Source: Mycolicibacterium baixiangningiae (lineage in GTDB: Bacteria > Actinomycetota > Actinomycetes > Mycobacteriales > Mycobacteriaceae). Taken from it: a stretch of DNA of 64,000 nt. Location: assembly GCF_016313185.1 (NCBI RefSeq), contig NZ_CP066218.1, positions 2,666,001-2,730,000 on the forward strand. Direction: 5' to 3'. How positions within the stretch are numbered: the stretch's first letter is position 1; each line of letters starts with the position of its first letter. The position numbers and the translations under genes were made by a program. The notes under the pieces are model-generated. The model worked only from the letters and a program-made list of their open reading frames with translations. It searched no databases and had not been told where the DNA came from. This document shows, in pieces, positions 50,351 to 58,972 of the stretch.

Positions 50351-50502
50351 CTAGAAATGCGCCTGTGGGTAAACATCGGGTTTCGGCAGTCGCGATTCAC
50401 CGCCGCGGACGCGCCACGCCTTTTCCAACATCGCGCACCATGGCCGGGTGTTGGCTATGTTCTACCGGAAGCGTCAGCGCCCAGGCCGGTCCGGCTACGG
50501 GA

Positions 50503-50527
50503 GTCGATGCCGACGACATACATCGAC
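50503..50527 (+). promoter_or_regulatory. Leader hairpin next to the livK ribosome binding site
   Basis: gtcgatg (50503-50509) and catcgac (50521-50527) form a 7-bp stem with an 11-nt loop. The ribosome site aggaggtg begins two bases later. A possible -10 TATGTT (50456-50461) would give a leader of about 70 nt containing this hairpin. Could modulate translation or be an antiterminator target. Confidence 0.4.
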
Positions 50528-50528
50528 C

Positions 50529-50536
50529 AGGAGGTG
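50529..50536 (+). promoter_or_regulatory. Near-perfect Shine-Dalgarno of livK
   Basis: aggaggtg lies four bases before the GTG at 50541, a strong though closely spaced site that fixes this start. Confidence 0.75.
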
Positions 50537-50540
50537 AAAC

Positions 50541-51752
50541 GTGCGCGGTCGCGTGGCACGGAACGCATTTGCTCTCGGTAGCGCGGGGCTGTTGGCGCTC
50601 GCCCTTGGCGGCTGCAGTCAGTCGACACCCGAAGAGGAAGCGGCGCAGACGAATCTGAAGATCGTCGAGCAAGTCCAAATCGACGAGAATGGCACGGAGG
50701 TCACGGCCGCCTCGGGCGCCGCCCCGGCCGATCCGGCCGGTGACGGCAAGGCGACCTGCCCGCCGCTGTCGATCGCGATGGCCGGCGCGCTCAACGGCCC
50801 GGACGCGGCTCTGGGCATCAACATCAAGAACGGCGTGCAGCTGGCCGTCGACAAGCACAACGCGGCCAACCCCGGCTGCCAGGTCCAGCTCAAGACGTTC
50901 GACACCGAGGGCGACCCGCAGAAGGCCAGCGCCATCGCCCCCCAGATCGTCGACGATCAGTACACGATTGGCCTTGTCGGGCCCGCGTTCTCCGGCGAGA
51001 CCAACGCCACCGGTGACGTCTTCAACCAGGCCGGCCTGGTCGCGGCCACCGCCTCGGCCACTAACGTCACGCTGTCGGAGAAGGGGTGGCGGACGTTCTT
51101 CCGTGGCCTGGCCAACGACGGCGTGCAGGGACCGTCGGTCGCCAACTACCTGAAGAACACGCTCAGCCACCAGAAGGTCTGCGTCGTCGATGACAGCACC
51201 GACTACGGTCTAGGCCTCGCGCAGGCGGTCCGGGAGACCCTCGGGCCGGTCGCCGACCCGGCGTGCAACATCTCGGTGAAGAAGGGCGACAAGGACTTCT
51301 CGGCCGCCGTCACGCAGGTGAACGGAGCGAGCCCGCAGTCGGTCTTCTTCAGCGGGTACTACGCCGAAGCCGCCCCGTTCGTCCAGCAGCTCAAGGACGG
51401 CGGATTCGAGGGCGTCTTCGTCAGCGCCGACGGCACCAAGGATCCCGAGTTCGTCAAGCAGGCCGGCGAGTCGTCGAAGGATGCCCTGCTGGCCTGCCCG
51501 TGCGGCCCGGCCACCGGCGGCTTCGCCGAGGAGTACACCCAGAAGTTCGGCCAGGAGCCGGGGACCTACAGCACCGAGGGCTACGACCTTGGCACCATCC
51601 TGGTCAAGGGCATCGACTCCGGTGCGATCACCCGCCAGGCGCTGCTCGACTACGTGCGCAACTACAACGGTCAGGGCGTGGGACGTAACTACCAGTGGAC
51701 GCCTCAGGGTGAGCTCACCACCACGCTGATCTGGATGTACAAGGTTCAGTAA
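50541..51752 (+). CDS. livK: Branched-chain amino-acid ABC transporter substrate-binding lipoprotein
   Basis: 403-residue type I periplasmic-binding protein. Lipoprotein signal peptide with lipobox ALGGC, Cys25. Mature domain shows LNGPDAALGINIKNGVQLAV and DDSTDYGLGLAQAVRE. First gene of a complete livKHMGF set. A hairpin follows the gene and may reduce read-through to the membrane genes. Substrate assignment to Leu/Ile/Val is by family; related proteins bind amides, urea and short peptides. Confidence 0.92.
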   Translation: MRGRVARNAFALGSAGLLALALGGCSQSTPEEEAAQTNLKIVEQVQIDENGTEVTAASGAAPADPAGDGKATCPPLSIAMAGALNGPDAALGINIKNGVQLAVDKHNAANPGCQVQLKTFDTEGDPQKASAIAPQIVDDQYTIGLVGPAFSGETNATGDVFNQAGLVAATASATNVTLSEKGWRTFFRGLANDGVQGPSVANYLKNTLSHQKVCVVDDSTDYGLGLAQAVRETLGPVADPACNISVKKGDKDFSAAVTQVNGASPQSVFFSGYYAEAAPFVQQLKDGGFEGVFVSADGTKDPEFVKQAGESSKDALLACPCGPATGGFAEEYTQKFGQEPGTYSTEGYDLGTILVKGIDSGAITRQALLDYVRNYNGQGVGRNYQWTPQGELTTTLIWMYKVQ

Positions 51753-51761
51753 CCGAATCGA

Positions 51762-51800
51762 CGAGACGCGTCCGAGACCATCCGGCTCGGACGCGTTTCG
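51762..51800 (+). terminator. Strong hairpin between livK and livH
   Basis: Arms 51762-51776 and 51786-51800 form a 15-bp stem (cgagacgcgtccgag with its complement, one G-U pair) and a 9-nt loop. No long U-run follows. Between a binding-protein gene and its permease gene, such a hairpin usually acts as a partial terminator or an mRNA 3' stabiliser that raises binding-protein output. Confidence 0.65.
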
Positions 51801-51833
51801 TTGGAAGCCCGCGCCGAGGAGCCCGTCATACCG

Positions 51834-52871
51834 ATGATCGCCGAGTGCGTCGACCAGTACGCCTGTCTGGCGGCCAATATCAACTTCAACCTGGAAGGTC
51901 TGCGAGACGGATTCTGGCAGTTGACGATCGACGGCTTGTCCTGGGGCGCGATCTACGCTCTGGTGGCGGTCGGCTACACCCTGGTGTTCGGTGTCCTGCG
52001 GCTGATCAACTTCGCGCACTCCGAGATCTTCATGCTCGGGATGTTCGGCGCCTACTTCTGCCTGGACTTCATTCTCGGTTTCACACCGTCGGGCAACGCC
52101 TACAACAAAGGCATCGCGCTAACGGTGCTCTACCTGGCGATCGCGATGCTGTTCGCGATGCTCGTATCCGGATCGGCGGCCGTCGGTCTGGAGGCGGTGG
52201 CCTACCGGCCGCTGCGACGACGCGGAGCGCGACCGTTGACCTTCCTCATCACGGCGATCGGCATGTCGTTCGTGCTGCAGGAATTCGTCCACTTCATCCT
52301 GCCGAAGATCATCGACGGCTACGGCGGCAGCAACGCCCAGCAGCCGATCACGCTGGTGCAACCGAAGACTCAGTTCGAGATCTTCGGGGCTTCGGTCTCC
52401 AACGTCACGCTGGTGATCATTGGGGCGGCCCTGTTCTTCGCGCTGCTCACCGACATCGCCATCAACCGGACCAAGTTCGGGCGCGGTATCCGCGCGGTGG
52501 CCCAAGACCCCAACACCGCGACGCTGATGGGGGTGTCACGCGAACGAGTGATCATGCTGACCTTCATGATCGGCGGTCTGCTGGCCGGTGCGGCGGCGCT
52601 GCTGTACACACTCAAAGTGCCTCAGGGCATCATCTATTCGGGCGGTTTCCTGCTCGGCATCAAGGCGTTCTCGGCGGCGGTGCTCGGTGGTATCGGAAAC
52701 CTGCGCGGTGCGCTGCTCGGCGGTCTCATCCTGGGTGTCATGGAGAACTGGGGCCAGGCAGTGTTCGGCACCCAGTGGCGTGACGTGGTGGCTTTCGTCC
52801 TGCTGGTGCTGGTGCTGCTGATCCGTCCCACCGGGATACTCGGTGAGAGCCTCGGAAAGGCCAGGGCATGA
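51834..52871 (+). CDS. livH: Branched-chain amino-acid ABC transporter permease LivH
   Basis: About 345 residues, eight or so hydrophobic helices. Family motif GLSWGAIYALVAVGYTLVFGVLRLINFAHSE (first and last parts visible) and cytoplasmic coupling segment RGIRAVAQDPNTATLMGV. ATG 51834 has gaggag upstream; a TTG at 51801 is the only upstream option and lies at the end of the hairpin, so it is unlikely. Overlaps livM by 4 bp. Confidence 0.93.
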   Translation: MIAECVDQYACLAANINFNLEGLRDGFWQLTIDGLSWGAIYALVAVGYTLVFGVLRLINFAHSEIFMLGMFGAYFCLDFILGFTPSGNAYNKGIALTVLYLAIAMLFAMLVSGSAAVGLEAVAYRPLRRRGARPLTFLITAIGMSFVLQEFVHFILPKIIDGYGGSNAQQPITLVQPKTQFEIFGASVSNVTLVIIGAALFFALLTDIAINRTKFGRGIRAVAQDPNTATLMGVSRERVIMLTFMIGGLLAGAAALLYTLKVPQGIIYSGGFLLGIKAFSAAVLGGIGNLRGALLGGLILGVMENWGQAVFGTQWRDVVAFVLLVLVLLIRPTGILGESLGKARA

Positions 52872-54073
52872 GCGACAACAAAGGAGAAGTGAGCACCTCG
52901 GGCGCGAGCAGGTTGCTCGCTCCCGGAGACGGGCTGCGGGCCTGGTGGTCGGAATTGAGCCGGCCGGGCAAGTGGCTGTTCGGGGTGCTGCTGTTCGGGC
53001 TGCTGGCCCTGCTGCCGATCTTCACCCCCTCGTTCCTGGACACACCCGGTATCAGCTTCGGCGGCACCATGGCCCAGTTCGCGATGGTGGCGATAATCGC
53101 GATAGGCCTCAATGTCGTTGTGGGACAGGCCGGCCTGCTCGACCTCGGCTACGTCGGGTTCTACGCGGTCGGTGCGTACACCGTCGCGTTGCTGACCAGT
53201 CCGAGCAGCCCGTGGAACCAGTCGGGTCCCGACGGTTGGTTCGCCACGGACTGGGCGTGGCTGGCCTGTGTGCCGTTGGCCATGGCGGTGACAGCCCTGG
53301 CGGGCCTCATCCTCGGCACGCCGACACTGCGACTGCGCGGTGACTATCTGGCGATCGTCACCCTCGGATTCGGAGAGATCATCAGGTTGCTCGCCGACAA
53401 TCTCTCCGATGTCACCAACGGGCCCCGCGGGCTCAACGAGGTCGAGTACCCGCGCGTGGCGGAGAGCGAGCGGCTACCCGAAGGCGTGTTCTCCAGCGCG
53501 AACTCGTCGGGTGACGCCAATTACGGCACCTGGTGGTTCTGGCTCGGGCTGGTGCTGATCGTCGGCATCCTGCTGCTGGTGGGCAACCTCGAACGCAGCC
53601 GGGTCGGCCGGGCGTGGGTGGCGGTCCGCGAAGACGAGGACGCCGCCGAAGTGATGGGCGTCAACACCTTCCGCTTCAAGCTGTGGGCGTTCGTCATCGG
53701 CGCTGCGATCGGCGGGCTCTCCGGAGCCCTGTACGCCGGCCAGGTGCAGTACGTGGCGCCGCCGACCTTCAACATCATCAACTCGATGCTGTTCCTGTGC
53801 GCAGTGGTCCTCGGCGGGCAGGGCAACAAGCTCGGAGTGGTCTTCGGTGCGTTCATCATCGTCTACCTGCCGAACCGCCTACTGGGCGTGCACTTCCTGG
53901 GCATCAACCTCGGCGACCTGAAATACCTGTTCTTCGGTATGGCGCTGGTGGTCCTGATGATCTTCCGCCCCCAGGGGCTGTTCCCGGTGCGCCAGCAACT
54001 GCTCACCTACGGCAGGGCGGCGCGCGACCTGTTGCACAGGCCCCCCGGTGAGAACGAAGGAGCGGTGCGATGA
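52868..54073 (+). CDS. livM: Branched-chain amino-acid ABC transporter permease LivM
   Basis: 401 residues, about nine helices. Features GLNVVVGQAGLLDLGYVGFYAVGAY (in part), LRLRGDYLAIVTLGFGEIIR and the coupling segment RAWVAVREDEDAAEVMGVN. N-terminal ~45 residues are polar, an extension ahead of the first helix. ATG overlaps livH; stop overlaps livG by 4 bp. Confidence 0.94.
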   Translation: MSDNKGEVSTSGASRLLAPGDGLRAWWSELSRPGKWLFGVLLFGLLALLPIFTPSFLDTPGISFGGTMAQFAMVAIIAIGLNVVVGQAGLLDLGYVGFYAVGAYTVALLTSPSSPWNQSGPDGWFATDWAWLACVPLAMAVTALAGLILGTPTLRLRGDYLAIVTLGFGEIIRLLADNLSDVTNGPRGLNEVEYPRVAESERLPEGVFSSANSSGDANYGTWWFWLGLVLIVGILLLVGNLERSRVGRAWVAVREDEDAAEVMGVNTFRFKLWAFVIGAAIGGLSGALYAGQVQYVAPPTFNIINSMLFLCAVVLGGQGNKLGVVFGAFIIVYLPNRLLGVHFLGINLGDLKYLFFGMALVVLMIFRPQGLFPVRQQLLTYGRAARDLLHRPPGENEGAVR

Positions 54074-54897
54074 CCATCGAGGACCTCTCGGGCGTCCATC
54101 GGGAGATCAACGCCGCCGAGGGCGAGTCGCTGCTGGAGACACACGATCTGACGGTCAAGTTCGGCGGGCTGACCGCGCTGGACGCGGTGTCCTTCGACAT
54201 CCGCCGCGGCGAGATCCTCGGCCTGATCGGTCCGAACGGCGCCGGCAAGACCACGTGCTTCAACGCGATCACCGGTGTGTACCGGCCCAGTTCGGGCTCC
54301 GTCACGTTCGACGGCAAACCGCTGGGACGGATTAAACGTCACCAGATCACCCGTCGCGGCATCGCGCGTACCTTCCAGAACATCCGGCTGTTCGGTGAGA
54401 TGACGGCGCTGGAGAACGTCATGGTGGGTACCGATGCGCGGCATCTGACCTCCGTGCCTGGTGCGCTGGTCCGCACGCCGCGGCACCGGCGGGAAGAGAA
54501 GTCGGCGATCGAACGGTCGGCCGCACTGCTCCACTTCGTCGGCATCGCGCACCGCGGTGAGGAGAAGGCGAAGAACCTGCCCTACGGCGACCAGCGGCGA
54601 CTCGAGATCGCCCGCGCACTGGCGACCGAACCCAAACTGCTGTGCCTCGACGAACCGGCAGCGGGGTTCAACCCCGCGGAGAAGGCCGCGCTGATCGAGC
54701 TGATCCGCAAGATCCGCGACGACGGCTACACCGTGCTGCTGATCGAACACGACATGCGATTGGTGATGGGCGTGACCGACCGGATCGTGGTGCTGGAGTT
54801 CGGGCGCAAGATCGCCGACGGGCTGCCGGCCGCGATCCGCGAGGACCCGAAAGTCATCGCCGCCTACCTTGGAGTGCCTGATGACGAAATCGGTTGA
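54070..54897 (+). CDS. livG: Branched-chain amino-acid ABC transporter ATPase LivG
   Basis: 275 residues. Walker A GPNGAGKTTCFN, Q-loop ARTFQNIRLF, signature region LPYGDQRRLEIARAL (YGDQRR in place of SGGQ, usual for LivG), Walker B LLCLDEPAAGFN, switch His in LLIEHDM. ATG at 54070; overlaps livF by 17 bp. Confidence 0.95.
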   Translation: MTIEDLSGVHREINAAEGESLLETHDLTVKFGGLTALDAVSFDIRRGEILGLIGPNGAGKTTCFNAITGVYRPSSGSVTFDGKPLGRIKRHQITRRGIARTFQNIRLFGEMTALENVMVGTDARHLTSVPGALVRTPRHRREEKSAIERSAALLHFVGIAHRGEEKAKNLPYGDQRRLEIARALATEPKLLCLDEPAAGFNPAEKAALIELIRKIRDDGYTVLLIEHDMRLVMGVTDRIVVLEFGRKIADGLPAAIREDPKVIAAYLGVPDDEIG

Positions 54898-55624
54898 GCC
54901 ACGCAAGGTGCTGCTCGAGGTACGCGACATCGTCGTGCACTACGGCCGGATCCGTGCGCTGCACGGGGTGTCGCTCAAGGTCCACGAAGGCGAACTGGTC
55001 ACGCTGCTGGGGTCCAACGGCGCGGGTAAGACCACGATGATGCGGGCGATCTCCGGATTGCGACCGCTCACCTCGGGTTCGGTGTGGTTCGACGGGCGTG
55101 ACGTCTCGCGGGTGAAGGCGCACCGCCGGGTGGCCGACGGTTTGATCCAGGCGCCGGAGGGTCGGGGCGTGTTCCCCGGCATGACCGTGACAGAGAACCT
55201 CGAGATGGGTTGCTATGCGCGGAAATTCGCGACGAAGGCGGAGCACCGTGAGCGGCTCGACTGGGTCTTCGAGACTTTCCCGCGGCTGGCCGAACGGCGT
55301 GCCCAGGTGGGCGGCACGCTGTCCGGCGGCGAACAGCAGATGCTGGCGATCGGTCGCTCGCTGATGGCGCGGCCCAAGGTGCTGCTCCTCGACGAGCCGT
55401 CGATGGGTCTCGCGCCCATGGTGATCTCGCAGATCTTCAAGATCATCGCCGACATCAATGCCCAGGGCACCACGGTGCTGCTCGTGGAGCAGAACGCTCA
55501 GCAGGCGCTGTCGCGCTCCGACCGGGCCTACATCCTCGAGACCGGTGAGGTCACCCGGACGGGCAACGCCCGGGAACTGCTGCACGACGACAGCATTCGC
55601 GCTGCCTATCTCGGCGTGGCCTGA
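54881..55624 (+). CDS. livF: Branched-chain amino-acid ABC transporter ATPase LivF
   Basis: About 247 residues. Walker A GSNGAGKTTMMR, signature LSGGEQQMLAIGRSL, Walker B VLLLDEPSMGLAP, switch region LVEQNAQQAL. ATG 54881 is preferred; a TTG at 54869 is four codons upstream. Last gene of the liv cluster. No clear terminator follows within the 72-bp gap. Confidence 0.95.
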   Translation: MTKSVEPRKVLLEVRDIVVHYGRIRALHGVSLKVHEGELVTLLGSNGAGKTTMMRAISGLRPLTSGSVWFDGRDVSRVKAHRRVADGLIQAPEGRGVFPGMTVTENLEMGCYARKFATKAEHRERLDWVFETFPRLAERRAQVGGTLSGGEQQMLAIGRSLMARPKVLLLDEPSMGLAPMVISQIFKIIADINAQGTTVLLVEQNAQQALSRSDRAYILETGEVTRTGNARELLHDDSIRAAYLGVA

Positions 55625-55696
55625 CCCAGGGGAATCGCATCGGCGCTGCGCGTCGTTCATCACTTTGACGGTGCAAAGAGTCGAAATGGTGGCGCG

Positions 55697-56227
55697 ATGT
55701 CGAACGGCAGTCCCTACGGTGGTCTCGGTCTCGCGCAGGAATCCGCGCGCGAATGGCAGAAGCTGCAGGTCGGCGTCCTCGGATTCGTCGGTCTCTGCGG
55801 GGTTTTCAGCGGAGGTGCCGACGGTGGGAATCGTCCGCCGTGGCTGCAGGACCTCGGTGCGATCGCCGCGCTCTGCGGTCTGGTGCTCGCCCTGGTCGGG
55901 GTCATGCTGGTCGCGACTGTCGCACATCCGGTGGCCCGGCGCCCGGTATCTCAGACAGCGGAGACGCGCAGGCTCGTCGTCGGAATCGTCGTCACGTTCA
56001 TCGCGGTGGGTTCGACGGCGATCGCGGCGCTGACCTGGTGGTGGCCGAACACCCGTACCGACACGGCGGTGACGGCGCCAGAGGTCGCGGTGACCACGTC
56101 GACGGGATTCGCCTGCGGCACCCTCCAGCAGATCCGGGGCGGCGCACTGAGTGTCGACGTTCGTGGCGAGCTCGTAAGGGTCCCTTTGCGGCTCGTCGAA
56201 TCTATGGACGTGGTCGAATCATGCTGA
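55697..56227 (+). CDS. Unrecognised small membrane protein
   Basis: 176 residues, not matched to a family I know. Three hydrophobic segments (about residues 25-40, 51-75 and 92-113). The C-terminal ~55 residues follow the last helix and include two cysteines (FACGTLQ and VESC) that could form a disulphide if extracytoplasmic. ATG at 55697. Convergent with the sigma factor gene, 11 bp between stops. It has no zinc-binding HxxxCxxC motif, so it does not look like a classical SigH-type anti-sigma factor. Confidence 0.65.
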   Translation: MSNGSPYGGLGLAQESAREWQKLQVGVLGFVGLCGVFSGGADGGNRPPWLQDLGAIAALCGLVLALVGVMLVATVAHPVARRPVSQTAETRRLVVGIVVTFIAVGSTAIAALTWWWPNTRTDTAVTAPEVAVTTSTGFACGTLQQIRGGALSVDVRGELVRVPLRLVESMDVVESC

Positions 56228-56238
56228 TTGACATCCGC

Positions 56239-56859
56239 TCACACCGGTTGGCCCTGGGGGGCCATGGTCGTTGCCTCCTCGAGCGCGGCCAGGGGAGGGT
56301 AAGCCCCGAGGAGGCGGCGCAGGTGCAGCCGACTCCGGTACATCCTGGACATCACCGTCCCCTTCGGGACACTCATCACCGCGGCCACCTCATGGCACGA
56401 GAGACCTACCACCGCAACGTAATACACGGTGAGGCGCAGCGATTCCGGCAATGCCACCAGTGCGTCGACGAGTTGCGGATCCGGCATGTCCCGCAGGACG
56501 AGGTGTTCGGCTGAGTGCGTATCGGAATTGAGCGCTTTACTGTCGACGTGGCCGTCGTGTAGATCTCCCACGAGCGTCTCGGCCGGGCGCCGCATACTCG
56601 CCCGGTATCTGCTGATCCAGGCGTTGCGCATGATGGACAGTAGCCACGCCTTGAGTCGGTACTCGCCGCTCAGGGAGTCGAACGCCCGGAAGGCTCGCAG
56701 CAGCGTCTCCTGAACCAGGTCTTCGGCGTCGGCGACGTTGCGGGTGTAGGAGTACGCGGACCGATGCAGGTCCTTCATCAGCGGCCTCACCTCGTGTTCG
56801 AACCTGCATATGCGGCCACCGCGCGCATGTCTGTCTTCGCGATTGGTTGGATCCGGCAT
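56239..56859 (-). CDS. ECF sigma factor, SigH-like
   Basis: About 206 residues. Region 2 (RSAYSYTRNVADAEDLVQETLLRAF, residues ~40-65) and region 4 (LPESLRLTVYYVAVVGLSCHEVAAV then VPKGTVMSRMYRSRLHLRRLL) closely follow the SigH/ECF12 pattern, where the oxidative-stress sigma of mycobacteria belongs. ATG 56859 (MPDPTN) with agggaa upstream is preferred over a long upstream extension. No RshA-like anti-sigma gene is adjacent, so regulation is open. Confidence 0.85.
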   Translation of the reverse strand: MPDPTNREDRHARGGRICRFEHEVRPLMKDLHRSAYSYTRNVADAEDLVQETLLRAFRAFDSLSGEYRLKAWLLSIMRNAWISRYRASMRRPAETLVGDLHDGHVDSKALNSDTHSAEHLVLRDMPDPQLVDALVALPESLRLTVYYVAVVGLSCHEVAAVMSVPKGTVMSRMYRSRLHLRRLLGAYPPLAALEEATTMAPQGQPV

Positions 56860-57043
56860 CGGTTTCCCTATCAGTTGTCTGTGTGAAAGGCGCGATTCCT
56901 TCGGCGCGGGAGTGGCGCCGGTCAGGGCTTCGCGCCTCGTTACGTGCGTCGGCCGGCCCCGAGCCCGATCGGCCGTCACGACGGCCACCCCCCGAACTGC
57001 CCATGACTTCGCTGAACCAGTGGCACAGCCTGTGAAATGCAAT

Positions 57044-57058
57044 ATATCACCTTGATAT
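57044..57058. promoter_or_regulatory. AT-rich ATATCA-CCT-TGATAT palindrome upstream of the sigma gene
   Basis: A perfect 6-3-6 dyad in one of the most AT-rich patches of the window. It lies in the 269-bp gap between the sigma gene start and the fragment-like gene at 57129. Candidate operator or promoter region for the sigma gene. The rest of the gap shows no other gene. Confidence 0.4.
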
Positions 57059-57128
57059 TCCCTGGTGGGGTCAGTTGAGTTCGCAACGAAGTGCGATGAC
57101 GCGGACCCTCGCCATGGCTCCGCCGTCG

Positions 57129-57677
57129 TCAGAAGAGGGGGACGCCGGGATCGCGTCCGAGGCGCACCCGGCCGGCGGCTCGCATGAAGCCCCGGGAATG
57201 GTTGGTGTGCTGCAGTACCGCCATGCCGTCGCGAAATCCCCGTTCTACCGGGTTGTCCCGGTACAGGGCAGACGAGCCCGCCACCTCGTACATGGCGACC
57301 AGTGCCTCGCGGCTCACTTCCGCGGCGTGGGTCATCGCCGCCCGAAGCCCAGCCCGCTGCTGCAGGGTCACCACGGCGTGACGTTCGGCAGCGAGTTGTA
57401 ACGTTTCAATTCTGCGGAACATCAGCGCGCGCGACGCAGCGATTGCGGTGTCCGCCTTCGCGATCGTGTACTGGGCGTGTGCTTCGTCGGCCAGGTAAGA
57501 GCCGGTCGCCGACGCCTTGCGGGTGGCCAGTGCGACGGTCGCGTCGACCGCCGGCACGTCTCGCCCGCACTCACCCTCGGCCCGTGTGGACTCGATGGTC
57601 GGACGCAGCAGCTCTGGAAGGAGTGCGGGGTCGACCGGCGGTGAAATCGTCGCGTTGGTTGAGTAGGAGTCGGTCAC
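57129..57677 (-). pseudogene. Acyl-CoA dehydrogenase-like fragment (C-terminal domain only)
   Basis: 182 residues from a GTG at 57677. The last ~100 residues resemble the C-terminal helical domain of the flavin monooxygenase/acyl-CoA dehydrogenase group (Acyl-CoA_dh_2): ALVAMYEVAGSSALYRDNP, then RDGMAVLQHTNHS. The flavin-binding N-terminal and middle domains, normally over 200 residues, are absent, so it cannot be a complete dehydrogenase. Best read as an internally deleted remnant, though a shortened functional gene is possible. Similarity is by eye only. Confidence 0.5.
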
Positions 57678-57688
57678 ACTATGCAAGA

Positions 57689-57716
57689 CGCGCGAATCGC
57701 TCGGCTGATTCACGCG
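57689..57716 (-). terminator. Hairpin downstream of the thiolase-like gene
   Basis: gaatc/gattc (5 bp) plus, after one mismatch, cgcg/cgcg-type pairing (4 bp) around an 8-nt loop. It lies 24 bp beyond the stop of the minus-strand thiolase-like gene. No U-run. Confidence 0.4.
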
Positions 57717-57739
57717 CCGGCGCAATATCAGCAACCGAT

Positions 57740-58972
57740 TCAGCGCGCGACGATCACCGACGAGCCGTGGCCGAACAAGCCCTGATTGGCGGTCACGCCG
57801 ACCGTGGCGTTCTCCACCTGGCGCCCAGTGGCCTGTCCTTTGAGCTGCCAGGTCAATTCGCAGACCTGAGCGATCGCCTGGGCGGGGATGGCCTCGCCGA
57901 AGCACGCCAGCCCGCCCGACGGGTTGACCGGGATCCGGCCGCCGATCGTGGTGGCACCGCTGCGTAGGAGTTCCTCGGCCTCACCCTTGGCGCACAGCCC
58001 GAGGTGCTCATACCAGTCGAGTTCGAGGGCGGTGGACAGGTCGTAGACCTCGGCGAGGCTGAGGTCCTCGGGTCCGACACCCGCCTCGGCGTACGCAGCG
58101 TCGAGGATTTGATCCTTGAACACACGGTCGGGTGCGGGCACGACCGCGGTGGAATCGGTGGCGATGTCAGGCAATTCGGGGAGGTGCTGAGGGTATTGCG
58201 GTGTCTGAAGGCTCACTGCTCGCACCGACGGCACCCCCTCGACTGATCCGAGGTGCTTCTCGGCGAACGACTTACTGGCGACGATCAATGCGGCCGCACC
58301 GTCGGACGTCGCGCAGATGTCCAGCAGGCGAAGCGGATCGGAGACGACAGGGCTGGCCAGCACGTCCTCGACCGAGGTCTCCTTGCGGAACCGCGCGTTC
58401 GGATTCTCCAGGCCGTGGCGGGCGTTCTTCACCTTCACCGCGGCGAAATCCTCGAGCGTCGCGCCGTAGAGGTCCATCCGCCGGCGCGCCAGCATCGCGA
58501 AGTACACGGGGTTGGTGGCGCCGATCAGATGAAAACGCTGCCAGTCCGGATCGTTGCGGCGTTCACCGCCGACGGGCGCGAAGAAGCCTTTCGGCGTGGT
58601 GTCCGCACCGATCACCAGCGCGACATCGCAGAAGCCGGCGAGGATCTGCGCACGTGCGCTCTGCAGGGCCTGCGACCCGCTCGCGCACGCGGCGTAACTC
58701 GAGGTGACCGGTACGCCGTTCCATCCCAGCTTCTGGGCGAAGGTCGCACCGGCGACGAATCCGGGGTAGCCGTTGCGAATGGTGTCGGCGCCGGCGACCA
58801 ATTGGATCTGGCGCCAGTCCATACCGGCCTCGGCCAGCGCGGCGCGCGCGGCGACCACGCCGTACTCGGTGAAGTCGTTGCCCCACTTGCCCCATGGGTG
58901 CATGCCTGCGCCGAGGATGTAGACAGGTTCCGGCGGGCAGGAGCGAAGCGACTCGGGGGATGACTCAGGCAT
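57740..58972 (-). CDS. Thiolase-like lipid-transfer protein
   Basis: About 410 residues, SCP-x thiolase-like. The nucleophilic Cys96 is in SYAACASGSQAL and the C-terminal NPSGGLACFGEAIPAQAIAQ and GLFGHGSS motifs are present; the second thiolase cysteine is replaced (GLFGHG), as in non-classical lipid-transfer members. Corresponds to Rv1627c. Overlaps the DUF35 gene by 8 bp; such pairs form a hetero-complex in steroid side-chain metabolism (Ltp2-type retro-aldolases), so a related acyl-CoA role is plausible. ATG 58972 (MPESSP) chosen. Confidence 0.88.
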   Translation of the reverse strand: MPESSPESLRSCPPEPVYILGAGMHPWGKWGNDFTEYGVVAARAALAEAGMDWRQIQLVAGADTIRNGYPGFVAGATFAQKLGWNGVPVTSSYAACASGSQALQSARAQILAGFCDVALVIGADTTPKGFFAPVGGERRNDPDWQRFHLIGATNPVYFAMLARRRMDLYGATLEDFAAVKVKNARHGLENPNARFRKETSVEDVLASPVVSDPLRLLDICATSDGAAALIVASKSFAEKHLGSVEGVPSVRAVSLQTPQYPQHLPELPDIATDSTAVVPAPDRVFKDQILDAAYAEAGVGPEDLSLAEVYDLSTALELDWYEHLGLCAKGEAEELLRSGATTIGGRIPVNPSGGLACFGEAIPAQAIAQVCELTWQLKGQATGRQVENATVGVTANQGLFGHGSSVIVAR

